Assembly (NCBI GenBank): GCA_026986235.1
Contig: JALSOY010000217.1
Location: 1 to 8,226, forward strand
Length of the DNA: 8,226 nt
Reading direction: 5' to 3'
Origin: Caldifarciminota bacterium
GTDB lineage: Bacteria > Hydrothermota > Hydrothermia > B15-G9 > WFZT01
The translations under genes were made by a program, and so were the position numbers. Positions within the stretch are counted from its first letter, which is position 1, and each line of letters begins with the position of its first letter. Positions 1 through 7,336 of the stretch are shown here, one piece after another. The notes beneath the pieces are model-generated. The model saw only the letters and a program-made list of their open reading frames with translations, made no database searches and was not told the origin of the DNA.

Positions 1-1
1 C

Positions 2-2953
2 GCTTACTCAAAAGGTGGCGGTAGTGGAGGTGTGCCCCCTTTTCAAATTTCCCGTGTCATCTGGGATTCAACCGTTCTCGTCGCAGGTGGTATCACCTTC
101 CGGTCAAAACTATTAATGGGCAGTATGGAAGGTGTTAAAAACACCCTGATAATTCCTTTCAAAGCCCTGAATACATCCTTCCTGGATAACACCTACAGGA
201 TCGTTACCTCCACGGTAAAGGTGTTCAAAGACTCAACCGTCCTGTACGACATTCAGGCTGACTCAAGGAAGATATTCGTAAGAAACGGCAGACTGAAGAT
301 TACATCGGATGGTGTCCTCTCATGGACCGCAGATTCGGTGAGATACGAAAATACCTCACTGAAATATGCCTCGGGCTCAATCAGGGGAAATAGATACATT
401 GTCCGGGCAAAAAAATCAAACATCCTGGGTAAATACCCTGCAAACTCCCTCTTCTTTGAGTTCACGACCCGGGATTTCAATACCATGAACTTTAAAAAAT
501 TTGAGATACTGGCTGAAAATGGAACGATCTCGGGCTTCGGTTCAGTCTCGGGTTTGAAAAAGGGGACCCCCTATCTTATAAGCTACGACCTGAATCTGAA
601 TGTCGAGAGAGTTACCATACCCGAAAAAGAGATAGAATTTTCTGGGAACATCACGCTGACGGGAACAGGACCCGTGGGTAGATTCAACGCCAGTTTGCGA
701 AATGTCTGTTACATGCAGAACAGCTTCCGACAGTTGAATCTTACATCAAGGTTTAACAGGGACACACTTTTTATTGACTCCGGTGAGATCATAGATCCCG
801 ATCTAAACCTGAATTTCAAAGGGCTCGTTGCCACTGACACGCAAAGCCTCCGTTTTTCCGGGAGTGGATACAATCTTGCATCTTATCTGAAAAAGCCATT
901 TTCCACAGGTTTTTTCAGACTTTCAGGCAATCTGAATATCGGGAAAAGCGGAAAGCAGGCACACATCACCGGATTCCTGAAGGATGTAACCTTGAGAGAA
1001 AATGTCAAAATCTCCCATCTTGAAGTGGATCTTGAATTTGTGAACGGCAACACCAGTGTCTTCACACTGGTTGAAAAGACCAGAATCGGAAATCTGGAAC
1101 TTGACTCGGTTATGTCAAAGATAAATCTCTCTTCCTACCACATGGGTATGTACGATCTTCACGCATTTTCAGGAGAGAAAGATCTCTTATTGAGCGGAAA
1201 GTTCTACCTTGACTCCTCAGGCGTGTATGTATCAAATGAAAGGCTTGCCTACACATTGAACCGCATCCACGAAGAAACTCTATCTCCCGTATATTTCACC
1301 TGGAGTAAGGGAAGATTGAACATCCAGGCTGACACATTACGGGTTTTTAAAGGGGTTCTTAAAAACCTCGTTCTCGATGTGAATGGGGATTCTTTAGCCG
1401 GCACGGTTTTTGTCGATAGTGTTGATGTCTCTCTGGTATCCATGAATTCACCTTTCAAAAACGGGGTTCTGAGCGGTAATTTTGAAATAAACGGGAATCT
1501 ATTAAACCCGGAGTTCTCCTTCAGGGGTAGTCTTCTGAATGCCGTTTACAAAAACCTCGATATAGACACGATCAGGAGCGAATTAATATATTCGGATGGC
1601 AGAATCCTGAGTCCAATAACTGTTGTTAAAGGCAAGAGATTTGCTATCTATTCAGACTTTGTTATCCCGGCTAAATTTACGCTAAAGCCGTTTAGATTCA
1701 TGGTAAAAGATAGGGAGTCCATTCACGGAGAACTTGTAGTGGACAGAATAGATGCAACGATCATGACTGACATTCTTGAAGGCGGGGTATATCCCGAGTC
1801 GGGTTTCCTTCAGGGTAACCTCATGCTCCTCGGTAGTTTAAAGCAGCCTGAACTCAGCGGAAAACTTGAGGTCAGGACATCAAACACATTTATAGAGGCA
1901 CTCGGCAACGAGTACGGTGAAATATACATCCAGATGAACTTTCGGGACCAGAGAATTGAAATTCCACAGATCAGAATAGAGGCAAGGGAAGGCTACGCAG
2001 ATGGAAAGGGGACGGTAATGCTTGAAGGTATAAAACCCGGATACATCTCCATTTTGCTGAACCTATCTAAGTTCCCCCTTGCCCGTGGCGACATCTTTGA
2101 AGGTCTTTTGAGTGGATTTATCAGTATCCAGGGCACTCCTCCCGATGACATTACCGTTTCCGGTGACCTTTTCGTGGAAGAAGGGTATGTTTACCTCTCC
2201 TTTGGAAAATCCGGGGGTAGCGGGAAGATGAGACCCAATCCCCTGAAGATCAACCTCAGAGTTAGAGCGGACAGGAGAGTGTTCCTGGTTAATGAACTTG
2301 CCGACATGGAGTTTTCCGCTGATCTGACGATCGTAAAAGAGGATCCTGTAACCGTCCTCGTTTCCGGAAACCTGAATGTGATAAAAGGAACCTTTCTGTA
2401 CCTTGACAGGACTTTCATTATTCAGGAGGGAAGCATAACTTTCAGTAATGAGCCGGAGATAAATCCCACCCTTAACCTCACAGGAGAAACGGTTGTCAAC
2501 GATACCATCTTCATTGAGTTACATGTTACCGGAAATGTAAAGACGCCAGAGATTCAGCTCACCTCAAGTCCACCACTTCCCGAAGAAGACATCATATCAC
2601 TTCTGAGCTTCGGCAAACTTTTATCGGAAGTGCCTCTCACCATCAGGGATATTAACCTCATGAAAACACGGGCACTCAACCTGGCTGAGGGTTTAATTTC
2701 AAGAGAACTCCAGAAAAGACTCCGGATAAACGAACTTGAGCTGAGAACAGGACTTGCGGGCGAGAACCCGAGGTTCACCGTGGGCCTGTACCTCTCCCCA
2801 CGGGTTTACTTCAAGTATGCCCACTCCTTCGAGGCTCTTGAAAAGGATGTCTATCAGGTTAAATACTTCCTCAGGAGAAACTTTGCCATTTATGGTGAAA
2901 GGGATCGAGAGGGGGAGATTTCCATTGGTATAGAGGCAAGATACAGGTTTTAA
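2..2953 (+). CDS. tamB: TamB-family (DUF490) translocation/assembly module protein, 5'-truncated by window edge
   Basis: TamB proteins are long, mostly beta-strand envelope proteins that span the periplasm between inner and outer membrane and help outer-membrane protein assembly or lipid transport. Here 983 codons are visible and the frame is open from base 2, so the N-terminal membrane anchor is outside the window; the GTG at 32 is internal, because coding-like residues (AYSKGGGSGG) precede it. Counting from base 2, most of the chain is short alternating beta strands without Cys-rich or enzymatic motifs. The last ~370 residues match the conserved TamB C-terminal domain: a GNLNVIKGTFLYLDRTF block from residue 789, a PEINPTLNLTGE block, a VTGNVKTPEIQLTS block, then PPLPEEDIISLLSFGK from residue 857. 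The protein ends in a beta-strand with a terminal Phe (GIEARYRF). A Gly/Ser-rich turn (FGKSGGSGK) lies near residue 735. The family call rests on the C-terminal signature; the N-terminal part alone could be called only AsmA/TamB-like. No TamA/BamA-like partner is visible in the window. Confidence 0.88.
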   Translation, partial: AYSKGGGSGGVPPFQISRVIWDSTVLVAGGITFRSKLLMGSMEGVKNTLIIPFKALNTSFLDNTYRIVTSTVKVFKDSTVLYDIQADSRKIFVRNGRLKITSDGVLSWTADSVRYENTSLKYASGSIRGNRYIVRAKKSNILGKYPANSLFFEFTTRDFNTMNFKKFEILAENGTISGFGSVSGLKKGTPYLISYDLNLNVERVTIPEKEIEFSGNITLTGTGPVGRFNASLRNVCYMQNSFRQLNLTSRFNRDTLFIDSGEIIDPDLNLNFKGLVATDTQSLRFSGSGYNLASYLKKPFSTGFFRLSGNLNIGKSGKQAHITGFLKDVTLRENVKISHLEVDLEFVNGNTSVFTLVEKTRIGNLELDSVMSKINLSSYHMGMYDLHAFSGEKDLLLSGKFYLDSSGVYVSNERLAYTLNRIHEETLSPVYFTWSKGRLNIQADTLRVFKGVLKNLVLDVNGDSLAGTVFVDSVDVSLVSMNSPFKNGVLSGNFEINGNLLNPEFSFRGSLLNAVYKNLDIDTIRSELIYSDGRILSPITVVKGKRFAIYSDFVIPAKFTLKPFRFMVKDRESIHGELVVDRIDATIMTDILEGGVYPESGFLQGNLMLLGSLKQPELSGKLEVRTSNTFIEALGNEYGEIYIQMNFRDQRIEIPQIRIEAREGYADGKGTVMLEGIKPGYISILLNLSKFPLARGDIFEGLLSGFISIQGTPPDDITVSGDLFVEEGYVYLSFGKSGGSGKMRPNPLKINLRVRADRRVFLVNELADMEFSADLTIVKEDPVTVLVSGNLNVIKGTFLYLDRTFIIQEGSITFSNEPEINPTLNLTGETVVNDTIFIELHVTGNVKTPEIQLTSSPPLPEEDIISLLSFGKLLSEVPLTIRDINLMKTRALNLAEGLISRELQKRLRINELELRTGLAGENPRFTVGLYLSPRVYFKYAHSFEALEKDVYQVKYFLRRNFAIYGERDREGEISIGIEARYRF

Positions 2954-2954
2954 C

Positions 2955-5093
2955 ATGACTTATGCAGAGATAGCCGTTGCATTGAATATCCAGACAACTC
3001 TAACCTATTCCTCAGGAGAACCCCTTGAGGTGGGAAACCTCGTACTTGTGGAAGTTGGAAAGAGGAAAGTAAAAGGGGTCGTACTTCGCACCTTTGACAA
3101 GTTTGAAGGTGATTTTGAAGTAAAGCCGGTCATCGAGATACTCCCGTATTCACTAAAAGAGCACCACATTGAGCTTATGAAGTGGATGCACTTCTACTAT
3201 CTTGGAGGCTGGGATTCCATTCTCAGACTCTTCATGCCTCCGGGTGAGATCAGACGGGAGACTCTCAGGGTCAGACTCAAAAGGGTTTCAGATTCCATGC
3301 CTGACAGTAAACTGGTTGAATACCTCATATCACGGGGGAATAGATGGACGGCAGTTTCAACACTCATGAAAAAGTTCGGAAGAGGTTTCAGAAAAGAGCT
3401 CATTTCTCTCGCAGAGTCAGGTCTCATCCAGATAAAGGAGCTAAAAAGGAGCGTCAGAGAAAAAGAGGTCATATACGAAGAAGTAGAAGAACTTTTCATA
3501 CCTTCAAATCCAACCAGGGAACAGAAGAGGGCACTTGACCTGATAAATCCCTATGTTGACAGAGGAGGATTTAAAACATTCCTTATCCATGGTGTTACCG
3601 GGAGTGGAAAGACAGCCCTTTACCTGTGGCTCGCATCGAGGGCCATAAAGGATGGCAAGGGTGTTTACATCCTCGTTCCAGAAATAGCCCTATCCCATCA
3701 GGTCTCACGATACTTTCAAAAGGTTTTTGGTCCATCAGCAGGAATATACCACAGTAACCTGACGCCAGGGGAGAGGAGGTGGTTATGGAACAGGGCTTAC
3801 TATGGAGAGCTAAAGCTAATTGTGGGTCCGAGGTCAAGTCTCTTTATCCCTCTCCAGAATCCGGGCCTCATAGTGGTGGACGAGGAGCACGATACGAGCT
3901 ATAAGGAGGAAAGGGCCCCATTCTACAACGCGCGTGATGTGGCAGTTATTTTCGGTAAAATCCTCAACATACCCGTCGTCCTCGGATCCGCCACACCATC
4001 ACTTGAAAGCTATTACAACGCTGTAATAGGCAAGTATCAGCTTATAAAACTGAAAAAGAGGGTAAGTGGCTACCAGATGCCCCGGGTGGAAATTGTGGAC
4101 ATGCGTGAGGAGAAAACAGATTCCATACTTTCTATTAAAATGCTGGAAGAATTGAAAAAGACCGTGACCTCGGGCAGACAGGCAATCCTTTTTTTAAACA
4201 GAAGGGGTTTTTCTCATCACATTCAATGCGCAGATTGTGGACACATTGAAAAGTGTCCACACTGCTCGGTGAGCCTCGTTTATCACAGGTCAAACGGCCA
4301 TCTTAAATGCCACATCTGCGGATACACCAGAAAAGTGCCAGACAGATGCCCTTCATGCGGATCTTATAGACTGAAGCCCGTGGGAATCGGCACGGAAAGA
4401 GTAGAAGAAGAGATCGGGAGGTTCTTTCCACAGGAGTTGATAGTCAGAATGGATCTTGACACTACCAGAAGAAAGGGATCTCACGCCAGGATCTTCAAAG
4501 ACTTCCTTCACGGCAAGAAAAGGATCATGATAGGTACCCAGATGGTCACAAAAGGGTTCGACTTCCCCGGCGTCTCCTTTGTCGGGATAATCCTTGCTGA
4601 CACCACCCTCGCAATACCGGACTTCAGGGCAGAAGAATTTACTTTCCAGCTCATCAATCAGGTCTCGGGCAGGTCAAGAAAAGGTGGCAAAGTCATAGTT
4701 CAAACCTACTCACCTGAAGACCTGGCGATAAAATCAGGGACCCTCGGGGACTATGAGAGGTTTTTCAGGGAAGAGCTTGAAAACAGAAAGGCATTTGGAT
4801 ACCCACCCTTTGTGAGAATAGCAATCCTGGAGGTAAGATCAAAATCCCGGAGATCCGCCATAAGACAGGCCACAAAATTCGCAGATATCCTTGAAGAAAA
4901 TAATGACGGATCCGTTGAAATCGTCGGTCCTGCGCCCGCACCACTCGAAAAGGTCATGGGCTATTACAGGATAAGGATTCTTCTGAAGTCTCAAAAGCCA
5001 TACGCTATCCAGAATCTGCTAAAAAAAACGAGCATCCCGTCAGCCGCCGGTAAGAATGTTACAATCAATGTGGATCCTGCTTCCTTTGTGTAA
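2955..5093 (+). CDS. priA: Primosomal protein N' (replication restart helicase PriA)
   Basis: PriA is a 3'-5' superfamily 2 DNA helicase that recognises stalled forks and D-loops and loads the replicative helicase for restart. The 712-residue product is close to the family length (E. coli 732). Visible parts: an N-terminal 3'-DNA-binding domain (about 1-105, YAEIAVALNIQTTLTY and VLVEVGKRKVKGVVL); a winged-helix-like segment (about 110-200); Walker A GVTGSGKT at 213-220; DEEH Walker B at 309-312; GSATPSLES motif III; LFLNRRGFS just before the zinc region; eight zinc-binding Cys at 425, 428, 434, 437, 452, 455, 465 and 468; GTQMVTKGFDFP at 527-538; motif VI at 569-575; and a C-terminal domain with FGYPPF, VGPAPAPLEK and NVDPASF. 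Motif VI is unusual, reading QVSGRSRKGG rather than QVAGRAGR plus a few extra residues. The ATG starts one base after the upstream TAA with no strong Shine-Dalgarno, which suggests translational coupling to tamB. Confidence 0.97.
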   Translation: MTYAEIAVALNIQTTLTYSSGEPLEVGNLVLVEVGKRKVKGVVLRTFDKFEGDFEVKPVIEILPYSLKEHHIELMKWMHFYYLGGWDSILRLFMPPGEIRRETLRVRLKRVSDSMPDSKLVEYLISRGNRWTAVSTLMKKFGRGFRKELISLAESGLIQIKELKRSVREKEVIYEEVEELFIPSNPTREQKRALDLINPYVDRGGFKTFLIHGVTGSGKTALYLWLASRAIKDGKGVYILVPEIALSHQVSRYFQKVFGPSAGIYHSNLTPGERRWLWNRAYYGELKLIVGPRSSLFIPLQNPGLIVVDEEHDTSYKEERAPFYNARDVAVIFGKILNIPVVLGSATPSLESYYNAVIGKYQLIKLKKRVSGYQMPRVEIVDMREEKTDSILSIKMLEELKKTVTSGRQAILFLNRRGFSHHIQCADCGHIEKCPHCSVSLVYHRSNGHLKCHICGYTRKVPDRCPSCGSYRLKPVGIGTERVEEEIGRFFPQELIVRMDLDTTRRKGSHARIFKDFLHGKKRIMIGTQMVTKGFDFPGVSFVGIILADTTLAIPDFRAEEFTFQLINQVSGRSRKGGKVIVQTYSPEDLAIKSGTLGDYERFFREELENRKAFGYPPFVRIAILEVRSKSRRSAIRQATKFADILEENNDGSVEIVGPAPAPLEKVMGYYRIRILLKSQKPYAIQNLLKKTSIPSAAGKNVTINVDPASFV

Positions 5094-5102
5094 AAGGAAC
5101 AT

Positions 5103-5132
5103 TTTTTGATTAATGGGGGTCTAAATCAAAAA
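5103..5132. repeat. AT-rich inverted repeat upstream of the CarboxypepD_reg-like gene
   Basis: The arms TTTTTGATT (5103-5111) and AATCAAAAA (5124-5132) are perfect 9-bp complements around a 12-base loop containing five G. The repeat lies in the 56-base gap between priA and the next gene, just ahead of that gene's Shine-Dalgarno (AGGGAGGTG, 5136-5144). It is too AT-rich to be a strong intrinsic terminator. It could be an operator, a weak hairpin, or chance. No convincing promoter was found in this gap, so the downstream gene may be read through from tamB-priA. Confidence 0.35.
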
Positions 5133-5149
5133 GTCAGGGAGGTGTTAAA

Positions 5150-6934
5150 ATGAAAAAGTTTATCGTGGGTCTTCTCATAGGAGGTGTGCTATTTGCCCGA
5201 ACGGGCAGGATCACCGGAAGGGTGGTAAATGGAACAAACGGATCACCTCTCAGGTTTGCCCTCGTAATTGCAGAGAATCTTGATAATCCCGTGAGAACCA
5301 GAATCACTTACACCGGCAGAAACGGTGTGTATGTATTCAGACACCTTGTACCGGGTAACTACTTTGTGATAGCATCAAAACCCGGATTCAGACCCATTTA
5401 CTACAACAATGATACCCTGAGACCCGAAGCTGATACTGTTGTCGTAACCCCTGGAGGCACAGTTGATAGTGTGGACTTCGTACTTTTCCCCTGGAACTAC
5501 TATTACCCCGGTGCAGTTGTTTCAGGCCGCATAACAGATGAAGCGGGCCATCCCATCCCCAACGCCTTCGTTTTCTTAAAACCCGTTGACACCACACGGA
5601 GAAGGCCGGGAAGACTCTTCTCTTTCTCCGATACCCTTGGAAACTACACCATTAACGGAGCTCCTGCGGGAAGTTACCTGGCAATTGCATACAAACCCGG
5701 GTTTTACAGGGAGTTTTACAACAACGCATCCACACCGGACAGTGCCGATACTATAACCCTGAGTGAGAACGACACCCTGACAGACATTGACTTTACTCTC
5801 ACGAGGGTAGGCCTGGGCGCCATTGCGGGAACGGTCAGAGACGAAAACACACTCCCTTTAGAAGGTGCACGGGTTCTGGCAGTAAAACTCGTCCACGGCA
5901 GGCCTGTGGGCTGGAGAAAGTCAGGCATGACAGACTCATCAGGAAATTATGTCATCGGTAAGTTGATACCCGGGAACTACATCGTGCTCGCAGGAAAATT
6001 TGGTTATCATGTAGAATTCTATCAAAATGCCTCTGTCATAGATTCTGCCACACCCGTCAGAGTTACCTCAAACGATACCGTAGGTGAAATCAACTTCTCT
6101 CTTGAACCCTGGGGACAACTACCATACGATACCGCATCAATTTCAGGAACAGTCACGGACGAAGAGACAGGATCTCCCATTGCAAACGCAAAGATCACGG
6201 CATTTTTCAGAAGATTTCCCCACACGGTCTGGACGAGGACCGATTCTCTCGGCCACTATACCCTCAGATACCTGCCAGCGGGAGACAGTGTAATAGTTCT
6301 GGCAATGGCGAGGGGATATGTACACGAGTTCTATCGGGAGGCCACACATTGCAGGGATGCCACTCCCGTCATTCCACCTGCTGATATGATAGACTTTACG
6401 CTTGCACCACGGGGTAACTACGGGTCAGGTGGCATAATGGGAAGTGTATCCAGCGGGAAATCTTCAACCGGCTACCTCGTAACTGCAAAGAATACTTCCA
6501 CTTCTGAAGTCTTCGTCTCCGGGGTGGATGAAGCGGGAAGCTATCTTCTGGGTGACCTGCCACCTGGAAGTTATGAAGTCTCACTGTACAGCCTTGGCGG
6601 GCTCGTTGCCGCTGATACCGTTTATGTTTCCGATGAATATGTTGAAAAAGACTTCAGGGTGACAGAGGTGGAGGAAAATACCTGTGTCAGAAACTTTATT
6701 GAAGTTACAATGCTGGGCAGGGGAAAGGTGAAGATTGGATTTTCCGTTCCAGTTGCCGGAAATGTTGAAGTGAGGCTATATGATGTAACGGGAAGGGTTG
6801 TGAAGGTTGAAAGACTTGGCAGGAAAGCAGCGGGGAGATATACTATTGACTTTAAACTGAGATCCGGGATCTACTTTGTTGAGGTGAGATCAGGTGGTGT
6901 GATAGGAACAGGAAGGTTTGTGGTTGTGAGATAG
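5150..6934 (+). CDS. Secreted protein with tandem carboxypeptidase-regulatory-like (CarboxypepD_reg) repeats and a T9SS-type C-terminal sorting domain
   Basis: The 594-residue product begins with a short signal peptide (MKKFIVGLLIGGVLFA, likely cleaved near residue 16-17). About five Ig/transthyretin-like units of ~100 residues follow, starting near residues 20, 122, 224, 329 and 429 (the last shorter). Each opens with a GRITGRV/ISGTVTDE-type strand, has a G-x-Y turn (LGNYTI, SGNYVI, LGHYTL) followed by PxGxY/D, and the first four end with an EFYNNA-like motif and an I/VDFxL strand. These are features of the CarboxypepD_reg/SpaA-like fold; no peptidase residues are visible, so an enzymatic role is not supported. 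Residues ~527-594 (VEVRLYDVTGRVV, then AGRYTIDFK, SGIYFVEVRSGG, FVVVR) resemble the Por/type IX C-terminal domain, suggesting export across the outer membrane and surface attachment or release. Ligand and function are unknown. GGAGG sits 7 bases before the ATG, so the start is well supported. A GC-rich hairpin follows the stop codon. Confidence 0.88.
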   Translation: MKKFIVGLLIGGVLFARTGRITGRVVNGTNGSPLRFALVIAENLDNPVRTRITYTGRNGVYVFRHLVPGNYFVIASKPGFRPIYYNNDTLRPEADTVVVTPGGTVDSVDFVLFPWNYYYPGAVVSGRITDEAGHPIPNAFVFLKPVDTTRRRPGRLFSFSDTLGNYTINGAPAGSYLAIAYKPGFYREFYNNASTPDSADTITLSENDTLTDIDFTLTRVGLGAIAGTVRDENTLPLEGARVLAVKLVHGRPVGWRKSGMTDSSGNYVIGKLIPGNYIVLAGKFGYHVEFYQNASVIDSATPVRVTSNDTVGEINFSLEPWGQLPYDTASISGTVTDEETGSPIANAKITAFFRRFPHTVWTRTDSLGHYTLRYLPAGDSVIVLAMARGYVHEFYREATHCRDATPVIPPADMIDFTLAPRGNYGSGGIMGSVSSGKSSTGYLVTAKNTSTSEVFVSGVDEAGSYLLGDLPPGSYEVSLYSLGGLVAADTVYVSDEYVEKDFRVTEVEENTCVRNFIEVTMLGRGKVKIGFSVPVAGNVEVRLYDVTGRVVKVERLGRKAAGRYTIDFKLRSGIYFVEVRSGGVIGTGRFVVVR

Positions 6935-6947
6935 GGAAGGAGGGAAA

Positions 6948-6990
6948 GGGGGGCGGCCGCGCCTCCGGCGCGGCCGCCCTTCTACATTTT
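6948..6990 (+). terminator. Putative Rho-independent terminator with a perfect GC-only stem
   Basis: The arms GGGCGGCCGCGCC (6951-6963) and GGCGCGGCCGCCC (6967-6979) are perfectly complementary over 13 bp with a TCC loop. G-U and G-C pairs at 6948-6950/6980-6982 can extend the stem. A T-rich but interrupted tail follows (TTCTACATTTT, 6980-6990). Placement 13 bases after the stop codon fits a terminator for the CarboxypepD_reg-like gene. The stem is far more GC-rich than its surroundings and each arm holds GCGGCCGC. The opposite strand has no T tract after the stem, so it is probably one-directional. Confidence 0.75.
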
Positions 6991-7037
6991 AGTCACACCC
7001 AAAATTCCATTTAATATGTCCCCACCCTAAGAAAGCA

Positions 7038-7056
7038 GGATGGTTACCGCTTAATT
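7038..7056 (+). repeat. 19-bp direct repeat, copy 1
   Basis: GGATGGTTACCGCTTAATT occurs here and again, identically, at 7158-7176, exactly 120 bases away. Both copies are followed within about a dozen bases by ATCCCCCT, the left arm of a hairpin. The pairing of an exact repeat with palindromes suggests a duplicated or dispersed intergenic element rather than a gene part. No coding potential was recognised across it. Confidence 0.75.
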
Positions 7057-7064
7057 CCCACTAT

Positions 7065-7201
7065 ATCCCCCTTCTCCAGGGAGATTTTTGATGAATCTCC
7101 TTTTGTCAAAGGGGATTGTGAAAACCCCGATCCCCCTTCGTGAGAAGGGGGTCAGGGGGATGGTTACCGCTTAATTTCAATCCCCCTCTTTAGAAGGGGG
7201 A
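7065..7201. repeat. Cluster of nested C5/G5 palindromes (REP-like intergenic element)
   Basis: Three stem-loops are visible. The first has an outer pairing of ATCCCC(C)TT at 7065-7073 with AAGGGGAT at 7109-7116, and an inner GGAGATT (7080-7086) with AATCTCC (7094-7100). The second is a perfect 8-bp stem, CCCCCTTC (7132-7139) with GAAGGGGG (7144-7151), capped by a GTGA loop of the GNRA type. The third is TCCCCCT (7181-7187) with AGGGGGA (7195-7201). A further GGGGGAT at 7155-7161 can compete for the second left arm. Such C5/G5 palindromes are typical of dispersed intergenic repeats in several bacterial groups; whether this family is repeated elsewhere in this genome cannot be seen here. Confidence 0.7.
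7158..7176 (+). repeat. 19-bp direct repeat, copy 2
   Basis: This is the second exact copy of the 19-bp sequence at 7038-7056. It sits between the second and third palindromes, immediately after the GGGGG tract at 7155-7159, and is followed by AATCCCCCT. The identity stops at base 20 (T here, C in copy 1), so the repeat boundary is sharp on the right. On the left the two copies differ just before GGATGG. Confidence 0.75.
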
Positions 7202-7228
7202 CAAAGGGTACCTCTTAAAAAACATCTG

Positions 7229-7258
7229 TTGAAAGATTACAGATACCACCTCTATAAT
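7229..7258 (+). promoter_or_regulatory. Sigma-70-type promoter for the ADTAxYA repeat gene
   Basis: TTGAAA (7229-7234) and a perfect TATAAT (7253-7258) are separated by 18 bases, close to the housekeeping sigma consensus. Transcription would start near 7265, giving an untranslated leader of about 65-70 bases before the ATG at 7332. The position downstream of the terminator hairpin and palindrome cluster supports separate expression of the last gene. The call is from sequence match only. Confidence 0.7.
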
Positions 7259-7269
7259 TGAGATGAAGG

Positions 7270-7336
7270 ATACAGGGGTGTGGGGATGAAGAGAAATTCC
7301 CTTCAAATAAAAACCATACAGGAGGTGTGTGATGAA
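7270..7336 (+). repeat. Imperfect duplication of a Shine-Dalgarno-plus-ATG segment
   Basis: The segment ATACAGGGGTGTGGGGATGAA (7270-7290) closely resembles 7316-7336, where the real start of the last gene lies; they align with small indels as ATACAGG(A)GGTGTG..ATGAA. The upstream copy therefore also carries a purine-rich tract before an ATG (7286), in a different frame from the gene. That frame runs only to 7552 over the real gene and lacks protein character, so it is not called as a gene. Confidence 0.4.
7320..7326 (+). promoter_or_regulatory. Shine-Dalgarno deciding the start at ATG 7332
   Basis: AGGAGGT at 7320-7326 puts the GGAGG core (7321-7325) six bases before ATG 7332 and only three before the in-frame GTG at 7329. 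The spacing favours the ATG as the true start, making the product begin MNHFLLALLLL. Confidence 0.75.

Noticed and set aside
32..34. GTG at 32 as the start of the TamB-like gene.
   Set aside because: The same frame is open back to base 2 with coding-like residues, and the chain lacks the N-terminal membrane anchor expected of TamB, so the gene starts upstream of the window.
3344..3538. Small + strand frame inside priA.
   Set aside because: It is highly basic low-complexity sequence fully inside a well-supported gene in another frame.
6934..6953. Possible G-quadruplex in the purine tract after the secreted-protein gene.
   Set aside because: Only three separate runs of three or more G are present (plus one GG), short of the canonical four; the adjacent hairpin would also compete for the last G run.
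7038..7201. CRISPR array or transposon inverted repeats.
   Set aside because: There are only two direct repeats of 19 bp, 120 bases apart, with palindromes between them, no regular spacers, no cas genes and no transposase.
7329..7331. GTG at 7329 as the start of the repeat gene.
   Set aside because: It is only three bases from the GGAGG core; ATG at 7332 has normal spacing.
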